Below, piece after piece: positions 24,587 through 32,428 of a DNA stretch of 38,879 bases. Location of the stretch: contig CADCCH010000017.1 of assembly GCA_902799875.1 (NCBI GenBank), forward strand, positions 1-38,879, given 5' to 3'. The position numbers and the translations under genes were made by a program. Under the pieces are notes generated by a model. The model worked only from the letters and a program-made list of their open reading frames with translations. It did not search any database and was not told the origin of the DNA. This DNA is from an uncultured Bacteroidales bacterium. Its GTDB lineage: Bacteria > Bacteroidota > Bacteroidia > Bacteroidales > Paludibacteraceae. The number at the start of each line of letters is the position of its first letter. The first letter of the stretch is position 1.

Positions 24587-26231
24587 TGCCCAAGAAGCGC
24601 AATATCAGGATGTCCACTACTTAGTCGATGAGATCCGCTTGACGGCGGAAGTGGCATTAAATCCCAAAGCAAGCGGAGAACTGCTGATTCCGGAACAGAT
24701 CAAGGTCGGGCAGAACACTTTCACCGTCACGTCTATCGGAGACAAAGCGTTCAAGGGCTGCAAGAACCTGACCGCCATCGTCTTACCACCGACTATCGAA
24801 CGCGTCTATCGTTCGGCTTTTGACGGAACGGGTATCATGCTCGACAAGACCAAATGGTCGGAAGGTTGCCTGTGGCTGGACTCGATGCTGATTGCGACGG
24901 ATAAGACCATCAAACCGCGATTTGTGGTACCGGAGGGCACACGACTCATTGCCGCAGGTGCCTTCCAAGGTAACAAGACCATCCAGCGTGTCGAACTGCC
25001 GAACTGTATCCGCCGCATCGACCATGAGACTTTCCGGGATTGCAAGAACCTGCAGAAAGTTGTTATCCCTGCCACTGTCACCTCCATCGGTGAAGAAGCC
25101 TTCACCGGTAGCGGCATCTATACCAACGAGAAAAAATGGAAGAACGGTGCCCTCATCATCGATGACTGTCTGGTGGCGACCAACAACGACCTGCCGGCCA
25201 AATATATCTTCAAAAACAAGATCCCCATCCGCCTCATTGCCGAGCGGGCGTTTGCCAATCGCAAGAACCTCAAATCCGTCACCATTCCGGCGAGTGTCAC
25301 TGCTATCCCGACGGCGGCTTTCTACCAGTGCGAGAACCTGACGGATGTGCTCATACCGGCGACCGTCCAATCGGTGGGTAACTTTGCGTTCTATAACTGT
25401 CCGCTCCTTAAGAACGCACTGTTACCAAAGGACCTGAAGCAACTCGGGGCGGCTGTTTTCTATGGTTGTGTCAACCTAAAGGAGCAAGTATTAGGTGATC
25501 AGCTCGAAGTGCTCGAGCGGGCGCTGTTCTTCACCTGCCGCGGACTGAAGTCCATCACCCTACCGGCACACCTGCGGCGCATCGATGACGGTGTTTTTGC
25601 CGGTTGTTCGAATATCGAGTCCATCGACTTGCCTCCTACCCTGAACCACATCGGCGAACAGGCTTTTGCAGGCTGTTCCAAACTTCGTAAGATGGTCATC
25701 CCTGCGGGTGTGAATGCGTTACCCAAACAGGTCTTCCAGGGCTGTACGCATCTCTACCGCATTGACCTGCCGGACGGTATCTACTCCATCGGTGACGAAG
25801 CCCTCGACGGTTGTCTGGCACTCGAGCGCATCAACATCCCTAAGTCCACCTTCCGTATCGGGGTACGTGCTTTCCGTAACTGTCAACAGTTACGCGGGAT
25901 CGTACTCGTGGATCATATCCACATGATCGAACAGGAAGCGTTCATCGATTGTAAGATGCTGGAAGAAGTCCAACTGCCGGCATCGGTCGAGAACCTGCAA
26001 AGCGGGGCGTTCGCGCACTGTATCAACCTGCAGAAAGTGATTCTCAACGACCGACTCAAAAAGATTGAAGACGGGGCGTTCTATAACTGCCGCAGCTTAC
26101 GTGAGGTACAATGGAACGACAGTCTCAAGACGATTGGTATGGAAGCTTTCTATGACTGTAAATACTTACGGACGCCGATGTTGGCGCCCGCAGTAGAAGT
26201 CGGCAAGAATGCCTTTAAGGGTTGTAAGTGA
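24522..26231 (+). CDS. BspA-like leucine-rich-repeat (LRR_5) secreted protein
   Basis: 569 residues. The chosen ATG gives MVNSLFKRATWSMMLLVAVF ending ANAQ, a Sec signal peptide; the longer frame from 24435 would place foreign residues ahead of it. The body is a chain of about 23-residue repeats of the form L-P-x-x-x-x-x-I-x-x-x-A-F-x-x-C-x-x-L (for example IPATVTSIGEEAFTGS and LPPTLNHIGEQAFAGCSKL), the Treponema/Bacteroides BspA type. Such proteins are surface or secreted adhesins. The start overlaps the PL9-like gene by 65 bases. No C-terminal sorting domain is seen. It converges directly with the metallophosphoesterase gene (stop codons adjacent, no terminator hairpin visible). Confidence 0.88.
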   Translation: MVNSLFKRATWSMMLLVAVFANAQEAQYQDVHYLVDEIRLTAEVALNPKASGELLIPEQIKVGQNTFTVTSIGDKAFKGCKNLTAIVLPPTIERVYRSAFDGTGIMLDKTKWSEGCLWLDSMLIATDKTIKPRFVVPEGTRLIAAGAFQGNKTIQRVELPNCIRRIDHETFRDCKNLQKVVIPATVTSIGEEAFTGSGIYTNEKKWKNGALIIDDCLVATNNDLPAKYIFKNKIPIRLIAERAFANRKNLKSVTIPASVTAIPTAAFYQCENLTDVLIPATVQSVGNFAFYNCPLLKNALLPKDLKQLGAAVFYGCVNLKEQVLGDQLEVLERALFFTCRGLKSITLPAHLRRIDDGVFAGCSNIESIDLPPTLNHIGEQAFAGCSKLRKMVIPAGVNALPKQVFQGCTHLYRIDLPDGIYSIGDEALDGCLALERINIPKSTFRIGVRAFRNCQQLRGIVLVDHIHMIEQEAFIDCKMLEEVQLPASVENLQSGAFAHCINLQKVILNDRLKKIEDGAFYNCRSLREVQWNDSLKTIGMEAFYDCKYLRTPMLAPAVEVGKNAFKGCK

Positions 26232-27110
26232 TCACTTGATCGGCAAGAGACTGATGAACTGATAGTTCACCTGCTCACCTACCTCCATCACCATGTAATA
26301 CGGATCCGGCTCGGCATCGGTGCTCGAGTCCACGGTGATGTAACGCACTTTACCGTAGTCCGTCACTTCGCGGCTGTGGTCATGACCGCAGAGATAGATG
26401 TCCACACCGGCTTGCGTCAATACGGACGTCAGTTCGTAGGTCTCTTCCAGGGACAGGTTAGAGGTATGTCCCTGCGAGTTGTCCTGCTTGAACAAATGCG
26501 TGTGGGTAAAGACGATGATGTGCCGGTAACCCGCCTCTTTCTTGTCAGCCAACAAGTCCTTGAGCCATTTCATCTGGTCCGTGCCCAAGGTACCTTCCGA
26601 AGTGTCCAGACAGATAAACAGATCCAACAGGTCCTTGCCGTTCCGCGTATCGAACCAATAGGTCGAACTGCCGTAGTACTTACGCCAGATATGCCACTGG
26701 TTGAAATAAATATCGTGGTTGCCGCAGGTCATGAAGACGGTGTCCTTGCGATTGGTCATCACGCCGTCCAGATGGAGGACACTGTCCGCGTGCGGAAAAT
26801 GACCCTGCGCATTGATCAGGTCACCTAAATACAGACACAGGTGCGGGTTTGTATCGGCTTTATAGAGACGGATGAATTTGGCAAGTCCATAGTGGGTCGA
26901 GTCGATATGACTGTCCGTGCAGACGAAGATACGGTAGTCCGCCGGCATCTGCAGATGCACCACTCCGGCCGAGTCACTGAACTGACGGGATTCCTTAAAA
27001 CGTTGTGCGATCTCGGGACTCGTGCCGTCGATCATACCAATCATATCGTAATTGGGGTTACAAGCTACACATGCGAGGCTCAATAACGTCAAATAGAAAA
27101 TCTTTTTCAT
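26232..27110 (-). CDS. Calcineurin-like metallophosphoesterase lipoprotein
   Basis: A 292-residue protein with a lipoprotein signal (MKKIFYLTLLSLACVAC; Cys14 or Cys17). All metallophosphoesterase motifs are present in order: CTDSHID (D-x-H), YLGDLIN (G-D), MTCGNHDIYF (G-N-H-D), VFTHTHLF (H) and LCGHDHS (G-H-D-H). It is therefore probably an active two-metal phosphoesterase anchored in the cell envelope. It is the last gene of the minus-strand operon and follows the barrel gene after two bases. Substrate unknown. Confidence 0.9.
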   Translation of the reverse strand: MKKIFYLTLLSLACVACNPNYDMIGMIDGTSPEIAQRFKESRQFSDSAGVVHLQMPADYRIFVCTDSHIDSTHYGLAKFIRLYKADTNPHLCLYLGDLINAQGHFPHADSVLHLDGVMTNRKDTVFMTCGNHDIYFNQWHIWRKYYGSSTYWFDTRNGKDLLDLFICLDTSEGTLGTDQMKWLKDLLADKKEAGYRHIIVFTHTHLFKQDNSQGHTSNLSLEETYELTSVLTQAGVDIYLCGHDHSREVTDYGKVRYITVDSSTDAEPDPYYMVMEVGEQVNYQFISLLPIK

Positions 27111-27112
27111 AA

Positions 27113-27865
27113 TCAGAACCGATAGCTAAATCCCGCCCGCAGATAGGCTGCATAGAAAGTGGCGTTCAAGTGAAACATTCCCGTTATCTTCATCTGACCG
27201 TCCAGATGGACACGCCAGTGTTCGTCGATGTCGTAGCGACCACCCAAGAGGAACATCGGTTGCCACATACGCTCCATCTGCCAGTCGTCTTTGTTACTGA
27301 TTCCAGCAGAAATATTCCAGTTATTGGTCTGCGGACGGCAGAAGACCTCCAGACGGTACAGCAGGTTAAACGGTTCGGACTGGTACTTGTCCGTCGAGTG
27401 CCAGCCGTAATCCCAGCTGTCCATCACCCGCGCAAAACCACCGATCTGCACCGACACATAGTCGAAGCGCCAACCCACCGAGAGGGCCGCACAGAAATCA
27501 CTCATCCTACTGCGGAACACGGCTTTGTACAGGATCTCCGTTTCGGCAAAGAGTTGTCCGACAGGGAGATCAAAGGTCGGGCGCAGCACCACCGCACCGG
27601 TGAACGCGTTCACCGTCTGGTACTGCATCCGTGCATCGATCTGCACGTTCTTTACCACCGGCATATGCGCCATCACATCGAAATTGCCGAAATGTTCCCA
27701 GCTGCGGTTATACCCGTATTCAGCGAAGAACGACACACTGTACCGCTCCTGACCGAATCCCCGCAGGTCATGACCGCCGTCCCGGGAGATATACTCCTTC
27801 GCGCTCAGAGGCAAAGCCATGAGGATGATTAACAAAAAGAGTGTTTTTTTCATATCCATCTTCAA
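27113..27865 (-). CDS. Predicted outer-membrane beta-barrel protein
   Basis: 250 residues with a signal peptide (MKKTLFLLIILMALPLSA, from the second or third Met). Alternating amphipathic strands rich in Tyr/Trp/Phe follow (SVSFFAEYGYNRSWEHFG, CAALSVGWRFDYVSVQIGGF), ending in AGFSYRF, the aromatic C-terminal residue typical of outer-membrane barrels. No specific family is recognised. It lies between mutS2 and the phosphoesterase and is probably co-transcribed. The start may be at 27865 or at the ATG four codons later. Confidence 0.7.
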   Translation of the reverse strand: MKMDMKKTLFLLIILMALPLSAKEYISRDGGHDLRGFGQERYSVSFFAEYGYNRSWEHFGNFDVMAHMPVVKNVQIDARMQYQTVNAFTGAVVLRPTFDLPVGQLFAETEILYKAVFRSRMSDFCAALSVGWRFDYVSVQIGGFARVMDSWDYGWHSTDKYQSEPFNLLYRLEVFCRPQTNNWNISAGISNKDDWQMERMWQPMFLLGGRYDIDEHWRVHLDGQMKITGMFHLNATFYAAYLRAGFSYRF

Positions 27866-27880
27866 TCTAAAATCTTCCGT

Positions 27881-30175
27881 CTACAATTTGACAACTGTCA
27901 ACCCCGCGCCACCGTGGTTCACATCGCCGTCTCCGAACTCGAGGGCTATCTTCCCGCGTTTGCGACGTTGGCGGTTGAGATCATTGAGGTAATCGCGGGT
28001 CAACTGTTTGAGGGCACCTGTACCCGTTCCGTGCAGGATCGTTACCTCACCGGCTCCTACCATCTGCGCATCGTCCATGTACGCGATCAGGCTCTCCAAG
28101 GCCTCGTCTATACGCATACCGCGAAGATCGAGGGTACGATTGAAAGCCAAGGTACGCTGGCGTACAATGGAGGTGGTAGTAGAGGGTGCCGCAGGGAGAT
28201 CCCCCTTAAGGGACTTAAGTTCCCTAAAGTCCTTGAGGACTTTCTTCTGAGTACTCGGATTAATCGGAGTACTCGGATTATTCTGAACTTTTTCTTTCAG
28301 GTTCTCCACTTTTGCCCGGGCGGCTTTGGTCTTTTCCTTATCGGCTTTTGCTTCTTTGATCTCACGAATCGTCCGTTCGATGGTCGCATTGGACTGCTGC
28401 AGCAGTTCCTGCGCCTGTTCGCGTGCCTGCTCGAGGATGGCTTTCTTCTCCTGTTTGACCCCGGCGAGCCGCTCTTCGTAGTCCGCTATCTTGGCCTCTA
28501 ACGCTTTCTCTTTCTGCCGGATCGCCTGGCGTTTGTTCTCCCAGTACCGTTTGTCGCGGGCGATATCCTGCAGTTGTTTGTCGTAATCGATATGCTCCTC
28601 ACCCACCAACTCCGTGGCGTATTGGATGATGCTCTCTCCCAAACCGGTCTGACGGGCGATCTCGATGGCAAAAGACGAACCGGCTTGACCGATGGACAGT
28701 TGGAACAGCGGACGCATCGCACCGCGATCGTACAGCATCGCACCGTTGACTACCCCTTTGGTCTGCTCCGCAAAATGTTTGAGGTTGGTATAGTGGGTCG
28801 TGATGACACCGAAGACTTGCTTGCTCACCAACTCCCGCAGGATGGCTTCCGCAAGTGCGCCACCTATCAACGGTTCCGTACCCGTTCCCATCTCATCAAT
28901 CAGAATCAGGGTCCGCTCATCTGCCTGCCGCAGAAACGCACGCATGTTACGTAAATGCGACGAATAGGTGGACAGTTCATCTTGTATCGACTGTTCGTCT
29001 CCGATATCGATCATCAGTTGTTCAAACAAACCGGCTCTACTCTGCTCCGCCACCGGTACCAGCAGACCGCATTGGAGCATGTACTGCAGCAAGGCTACGG
29101 TCTTCAGACAGACGGACTTACCACCGGCATTCGGACCGGAGATAACGAGCATACGGTTTGCGTCTTTGTTCAATCGGATAGACAGCGGCACGACCGTCTT
29201 GCCCTGCGGCGCATAGTGCAACCACAGCACCGGATGACGGGCGTCCGACCATTCCAGCATCGGCTCATTGATAAGCTCCGGACGGATGGCGTGCAAGGTC
29301 TGCGCCAGACTCACTTTGGCGCGCAGAAAGTCCACCTCGGCCAACATCCGCTGACTCGCGAGGATCTGCTCCGTGTTCGGTCGCAACTGATCCGTGATGG
29401 CGGTCAGGATACGTACTCGTTCGCGCCGTTCCGCTCCCTCTAACTCACGGATGTGATTATTGGCATCTACCACCTGTTGGGGTTCGATATAGACTGTCTT
29501 ACCCGTCGCCGACTCATCGTGTACGATACCGCCCACCTTGCGTTTGAAAGCCGGTGAGACCGGTATCACCAATCGTCCCTCACGGAGCGTCGGCGCGGCG
29601 TCGGATTCGACAAAGCCGTCTGCTTTGGCTTGACGCAGAATCGAGGCTAAGGTTCGTCCTACACTACCCTGCAGGTTCGTTATCTCCCGACGGATACGGG
29701 CTAAGTCCGGTGAGGCATTGTCCGCTAACTTACCGTACCGGTCTAAGATCCGGTCTATTTCTTTGACCAGGCTCCCTAGGATTCCTAGGCTCCCTAGGGC
29801 TCCTAGTTCCCGTAGCAGCGGGTACCGCTGCTCATCCAGCCCGGCGAAGAACCGCTCCAACTCCACGGCGTACGCCAGGGTCTTGCGCAGGTCATCCAGT
29901 TCCGCTTCGTCCAGGAACAGACCGGCGATACGGATACGGGCAATTGATTCCCGCATGTCACGGATGTCCCCGCGGGGAAACGTGAGCATCGGGTCCGTCT
30001 CGGCTTTGTAGAGCTGATCCGTCAGGTTCAGCATCCGGCTGACGGTCTCATAGTCCGTCTCCATCTGCATCGCCTCCACGCGTTCCCGTCCAAGACTCGA
30101 CGCACAACGACGCATCAACTCCTCCCGGATCACCGTGAAGTCAATCTTACTCTCTATGTTATTCGGATAAATCAT
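27881..30175 (-). CDS. mutS2: MutS2 family ATPase with C-terminal Smr domain
   Basis: 764 residues. The MutS-like core shows VISGPNAGGKSVCLKTVALL (Walker A) and LILIDEMGTGTEPLIGGALAEA (Walker B), followed by a long coiled coil (REKALEAKIADYEERLAGV...) and a C-terminal Smr domain (LDLRGMRIDEALESL, LHGTGTGALKQ). MutS2 proteins suppress homologous recombination or rescue collided ribosomes. The ATG at 30175 is chosen because it overlaps the upstream stop as ATGA; five more residues are possible from 30190. Short tandem nonamer arrays interrupt the gene at two places, one in the helical N-terminal region and one in the linker before Smr. Confidence 0.93.
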   Translation of the reverse strand: MIYPNNIESKIDFTVIREELMRRCASSLGRERVEAMQMETDYETVSRMLNLTDQLYKAETDPMLTFPRGDIRDMRESIARIRIAGLFLDEAELDDLRKTLAYAVELERFFAGLDEQRYPLLRELGALGSLGILGSLVKEIDRILDRYGKLADNASPDLARIRREITNLQGSVGRTLASILRQAKADGFVESDAAPTLREGRLVIPVSPAFKRKVGGIVHDESATGKTVYIEPQQVVDANNHIRELEGAERRERVRILTAITDQLRPNTEQILASQRMLAEVDFLRAKVSLAQTLHAIRPELINEPMLEWSDARHPVLWLHYAPQGKTVVPLSIRLNKDANRMLVISGPNAGGKSVCLKTVALLQYMLQCGLLVPVAEQSRAGLFEQLMIDIGDEQSIQDELSTYSSHLRNMRAFLRQADERTLILIDEMGTGTEPLIGGALAEAILRELVSKQVFGVITTHYTNLKHFAEQTKGVVNGAMLYDRGAMRPLFQLSIGQAGSSFAIEIARQTGLGESIIQYATELVGEEHIDYDKQLQDIARDKRYWENKRQAIRQKEKALEAKIADYEERLAGVKQEKKAILEQAREQAQELLQQSNATIERTIREIKEAKADKEKTKAARAKVENLKEKVQNNPSTPINPSTQKKVLKDFRELKSLKGDLPAAPSTTTSIVRQRTLAFNRTLDLRGMRIDEALESLIAYMDDAQMVGAGEVTILHGTGTGALKQLTRDYLNDLNRQRRKRGKIALEFGDGDVNHGGAGLTVVKL
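28205..28284. repeat. Two consecutive nonamer arrays in the mutS2 linker
   Basis: On the plus strand, CTTAAGGGA, CTTAAGTTC, CCTAAAGTC and CTTGAGGAC run from 28205 to 28240. GAGTACTCG, GATTAATCG, GAGTACTCG and GATTATTCT run from 28249 to 28284. Both have a 9-nt period and four copies, keep frame, and encode the charged/Asn-Pro-rich link between the coiled coil and the Smr domain. Confidence 0.75.
29769..29804. repeat. Nonamer array in the N-terminal part of mutS2
   Basis: On the plus strand, AGGCTCCCT, AGGATTCCT, AGGCTCCCT and AGGGCTCCT form four nonamers that keep frame and encode the LGALGSLGILGSL segment of MutS2. Such a Gly/Leu repeat is unexpected inside this helical domain. Confidence 0.75.
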
Positions 30176-30447
30176 CCCAGAATTCGACAATCCCGTATCG
30201 CTTTGGCACCGACGGCTTCGTTCAGTTTGCGTACCAGTTCAAACCGGTTCTCAAACAGCTGCGTCTTGAGGGCCGCCGAGTTGACACGCACATAGAGTAC
30301 GCCGTCCCTTACCTCCACACTGCGTGTGAGTCGGTTCACGACATCCCCCATCACCTGCGGCCAGACTTCTTCTATCTGCACATCGAGCACCGACTGTTCC
30401 AGTCCGCTCTCCCGCAAGTACTGTATCAACGCATCACCGATTTCCAT
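30172..30447 (-). CDS. DUF721 / DciA-like small protein
   Basis: 91 residues with the DUF721 pattern: helical start (ALIQYLRESGLEQSV), VWPQVMGDVVNRLTRSVEVRDGVLYVRV and the C-terminal LKTQLFENRFELVRKLN. In other bacteria this domain occurs in DciA, the loader or recruiter of the replicative helicase DnaB, and in nucleic-acid-binding proteins. It overlaps the glucosaminidase gene by 14 bases upstream and mutS2 by four downstream, so all three are translationally coupled. Function in this organism inferred only from the domain. Confidence 0.85.
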   Translation of the reverse strand: MEIGDALIQYLRESGLEQSVLDVQIEEVWPQVMGDVVNRLTRSVEVRDGVLYVRVNSAALKTQLFENRFELVRKLNEAVGAKAIRDCRILG

Positions 30448-31429
30448 CTTTCACTTTTCGGAGCCAGATTTTCTGTTTCGTACGGAAGACCCGGATAGAC
30501 GGGTCTAATTCGTTTATTTTTTGGATGGCCTCGAGGGACACACCCTCTTCTTGCGAGAGACGCCACAAGGACTGTCCCACGTTCGACCAAACAAAATCCT
30601 TATCGCCTGACTTGTGCTTGTAGAAGAGGTAAATCCGGTCACCTTCCTTCATATCACGTCCCAGCGCGTCATTGTACTCACGCAACTCACGCTCGCGTAT
30701 ATCCAAACGGAACGCTACGTTCGCGTACGTATCACCCTCGCGTGCCAACACGTAAGCCACACCGTTGCATTTGAGTTTCGGATGCTCCAGATAGAAGTTA
30801 TCCCGTTCCTCTTTGGCACTCAGCGGTGCTACGTACTCCGGCTCCGGATCGTGTGTAATGACCGCTATCGGCTCCGTCTTCCGCACCACCTCCGCTTTCA
30901 GCGGACGCTTAGCAGTAGCATCATTAGAAGCCGCTAAAGTGTCCAACCGATACTCCTCGATGATCTTGATCAACTTCGGGGCATAACCAGGATCGGTGGC
31001 ATAACCGCAAGCTTTGAGTCTATGCGCCCAGCCTTCGTAGTCCTCCACGGCTATCTCGAAACAAGTCGCATACCGCGGACGTTGGAGGAACAAAGCATGG
31101 TCCTTAAACGACTGCGCAGCGTCACCGTATTGACGGAAACACTCGCCTTTGCTGTCGTCATCGTAGTAATAGACACCACCGTACCATTCGCTCGTACATT
31201 TGATACCGAAATGGTTATTGGCGTTTTCTGCCAACTCACTCTGACCTGCTGCGGACTCCAGCAGCGCCTGCGCCATGATGATGGAGGCAGGGATACCGTA
31301 GTCTTTCTGGTTCTCTACCGCGGTCGATTTCCACTGCTCGATATACGCCAGATACTTCGGATTCTGTTTCTGCGCCGCCAGCGTCATCGTGACACTCAGA
31401 GCGACAATAAATACTATCTTTCTGTTCAT
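30434..31429 (-). CDS. N-acetylmuramoyl-glucosaminidase with LysM-type C-terminus
   Basis: 331 residues. The signal peptide MNRKIVFIVALSVTMTLAAQ is followed by a glucosaminidase (LYZ2/FlgJ-like) domain with IIMAQALLESAAGQSELA (catalytic Glu in LLES), NNHFGIKC and SFKDHALFLQRPRYATCF. Two LysM-like modules follow at about 215-265 and 275-325 (YVLAREGDTYANVAFRL; SLWRLSQEEGVSLEAIQ). It should cleave peptidoglycan in the periplasm. The start is ATG 31429, because the upstream in-frame ATG at 31450 lies inside the -7 box of the promoter. First gene of the minus-strand operon. Confidence 0.9.
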   Translation of the reverse strand: MNRKIVFIVALSVTMTLAAQKQNPKYLAYIEQWKSTAVENQKDYGIPASIIMAQALLESAAGQSELAENANNHFGIKCTSEWYGGVYYYDDDSKGECFRQYGDAAQSFKDHALFLQRPRYATCFEIAVEDYEGWAHRLKACGYATDPGYAPKLIKIIEEYRLDTLAASNDATAKRPLKAEVVRKTEPIAVITHDPEPEYVAPLSAKEERDNFYLEHPKLKCNGVAYVLAREGDTYANVAFRLDIRERELREYNDALGRDMKEGDRIYLFYKHKSGDKDFVWSNVGQSLWRLSQEEGVSLEAIQKINELDPSIRVFRTKQKIWLRKVKDGNR

Positions 31430-31447
31430 AATTCCAATTTTGCGCTG

Positions 31448-31479
31448 CAAAATTACAAAAAAAAAATGACATGTGCAAA
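31448..31479 (-). promoter_or_regulatory. Bacteroidota-type promoter of the glucosaminidase-mutS2 operon
   Basis: On the minus strand TTTG (31479-31476), a 20-nt spacer and TAATTTTG (31455-31448). The predicted start is only about 10-12 nt before the ATG at 31429, giving a very short leader. Confidence 0.8.
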
Positions 31480-31493
31480 TATTTGTCTATTTT

Positions 31494-31524
31494 TATAAAA
31501 AAAGACATCCCGTAAAGGATGTCC
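31494..31524 (-). terminator. Intrinsic terminator downstream of tRNA-His fragment 1
   Basis: A perfect 7-bp stem GACATCC (31504-31510) / GGATGTC (31517-31523) is followed on the minus strand by a T-run. It begins one base beyond the tRNA 3' end, as expected for the native terminator of a tRNA gene. Confidence 0.75.
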
Positions 31525-31544
31525 TTGGGTGGAATGTGGGGCTC
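31525..31544 (-). other. tRNA-His 3'-end fragment 1 (candidate att remnant)
   Basis: Twenty bases identical to 31720-31739. On the minus strand they read as the end of the T-arm and the acceptor 3' strand of a tRNA with terminal CCCA (discriminator C, a tRNA-His trait, then CCA). Upstream of this the sequence no longer matches a tRNA. It abuts a terminator and the chromosomal glucosaminidase promoter, so it is probably the displaced original 3' end of the tRNA gene. Confidence 0.6.
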
Positions 31545-31719
31545 TCGCTTGCGCTAAGGCTCACGTGACTGCGGGCACCGCCCTTGTATAACGTTTTCGC
31601 CTTGCGCTGCGCTCTCCCCAAGAATTAAAATTCTCGGGGACCCCGGAGGATTGGCTTCTCGCCGAGACACACTCCATCGAAAACAAAATCAGCAACCATA
31701 AAGGCTGCTGACCTTGTTT
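31545..31719. other. Non-coding remnant between the two tRNA-His fragments
   Basis: 175 bp with no credible gene. It contains a hairpin at 31616-31639 (CCCC, one mismatch, AGAATT/AATTCT, GGGG). Its position between two att-like fragments suggests the leftover end of an earlier integrated element. Confidence 0.45.
31681..31719 (-). terminator. Intrinsic terminator downstream of tRNA-His fragment 2
   Basis: The stem is CAGCAACC (31690-31697) / GGCTGCTG (31703-31710). On the minus-strand RNA the single non-Watson-Crick position becomes a G-U pair, while on the plus strand it is an A-C mismatch, so the hairpin is meant for minus-strand RNA. A T-rich tract follows. Confidence 0.7.
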
Positions 31720-31760
31720 TTGGGTGGAATGTGGGGCTCGAACCCACGACACTCGGAACC
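31720..31760 (-). other. tRNA-His 3'-half fragment 2 (candidate attL of the mobile element)
   Basis: On the minus strand this reads GGTTCCGAGTGTC, then T-arm GTGGG-TTCGAGC-CCCAC, acceptor ATTCCAC, discriminator C and CCA. It corresponds closely to the 3' half of bacterial tRNA-His. Identity to a tRNA breaks at the anticodon loop, and no matching 5' half (GTGGAAT) lies upstream within 250 bases. This is the expected structure of an attachment core left at one end of an element integrated in a tRNA gene. Confidence 0.65.
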
Positions 31761-31834
31761 TCTAATCCGTTTTCGTAACTTGCTGTTTTTCAGCAGTTTA
31801 ACAAAATCAGTTTACTATCTTTTTTCCCCCTCTC

Positions 31835-31955
31835 GGGACATTTTTGGGACACTTTTCGAAATTCGGGGGAAAGATTTTTACCTAATCTAAATATCAGTAT
31901 TTCAAAGAGTTACGCGCTTTGCGGGGATAACTCGGGGAAAGCTTTTGGGGAAAGC
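31835..31955. repeat. Short direct repeats next to the attachment core
   Basis: GGGACA occurs at 31835 and 31846 (11-bp spacing). GGGGAAAG occurs at 31866, 31934 and 31947, the last two as GGGGAAAGC with 13-bp spacing. Repeats of this kind beside an att core may be arm-type integrase or excisionase sites. The rest of 31761-31983 shows no gene. Confidence 0.5.
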
Positions 31956-31983
31956 AGTTCCGAGTGTTGCGCGCGCGCGAACT

Positions 31984-32343
31984 TTATTTATTCTTATAGA
32001 GAGTCATTTCTTCCTCTCGTAGCTCAACAATCTTTTCCAAGTTCTTGATGCGCTCTTCCTGATCTTGGATGAGCTTCTTTTGCGTGTCTATGATAGTACG
32101 CATGTAAACTGTTACCGGGGTGTTCTCGGTAAGTTTCTGCTCCTCATCTTCTACAAAGAAGTAATCAATAGGCACACCAAAGAATTTGGCCATCTGCTCC
32201 AACGTGTGCGCTGTCGGATTGGAATTCTCACCCAAGAGATTTGACACGGAACGTTTCCGGTTGCCATAAAGCAGTTCACTTAGGTCTGCTGTGGGTCTTC
32301 CTGTCTCTTTGAGCAAGTTTTTGACGATTTGACCGCTAAACAT
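31984..32343 (-). CDS. XRE-family helix-turn-helix regulator with C-terminal coiled coil
   Basis: 119 residues. An N-terminal lambda-repressor-like HTH (about 1-62) contains GRPTADLSELLYGNRKRSVSN and TAHTLEQMAKFFGVPIDYFF, where ...KFFGVPIDYFF is the typical end of the XRE domain. After a short linker, residues 75-119 form a charged coiled coil (DTQKKLIQDQEERIKNLEKI) that would dimerise it. It is divergent from the replication operon, and its promoter meets that operon's promoter head-on, as for a phage-type repressor. Probably autoregulated through palindromes at 32364-32380 and 32429-32446. Confidence 0.8.
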   Translation of the reverse strand: MFSGQIVKNLLKETGRPTADLSELLYGNRKRSVSNLLGENSNPTAHTLEQMAKFFGVPIDYFFVEDEEQKLTENTPVTVYMRTIIDTQKKLIQDQEERIKNLEKIVELREEEMTLYKNK

Positions 32344-32363
32344 TGCTTTTTCAATTTTCAGTT

Positions 32364-32380
32364 TAATATCTATGATATTA
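32364..32380. promoter_or_regulatory. Candidate operator in the leader of the XRE gene
   Basis: The 17-bp perfect palindrome TAATATC-TAT-GATATTA lies 21 bp upstream of the XRE start codon and downstream of its promoter. This position suits autorepression. Binding is inferred. Confidence 0.55.
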
Positions 32381-32428
32381 CAAAAATTCCGTCTAAAAAA
32401 TGTGCATTTATATTGGCGTTTTTTCGCT

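Noticed and set aside
31430..31450. Upstream ATG of the glucosaminidase gene
   Set aside because: It overlaps the -7 box of the operon promoter, and the signal peptide begins at the next Met.
31561..31752. Minus-strand frame across the tRNA-His fragments
   Set aside because: It runs through a tRNA fragment and a terminator, so coding is very unlikely.
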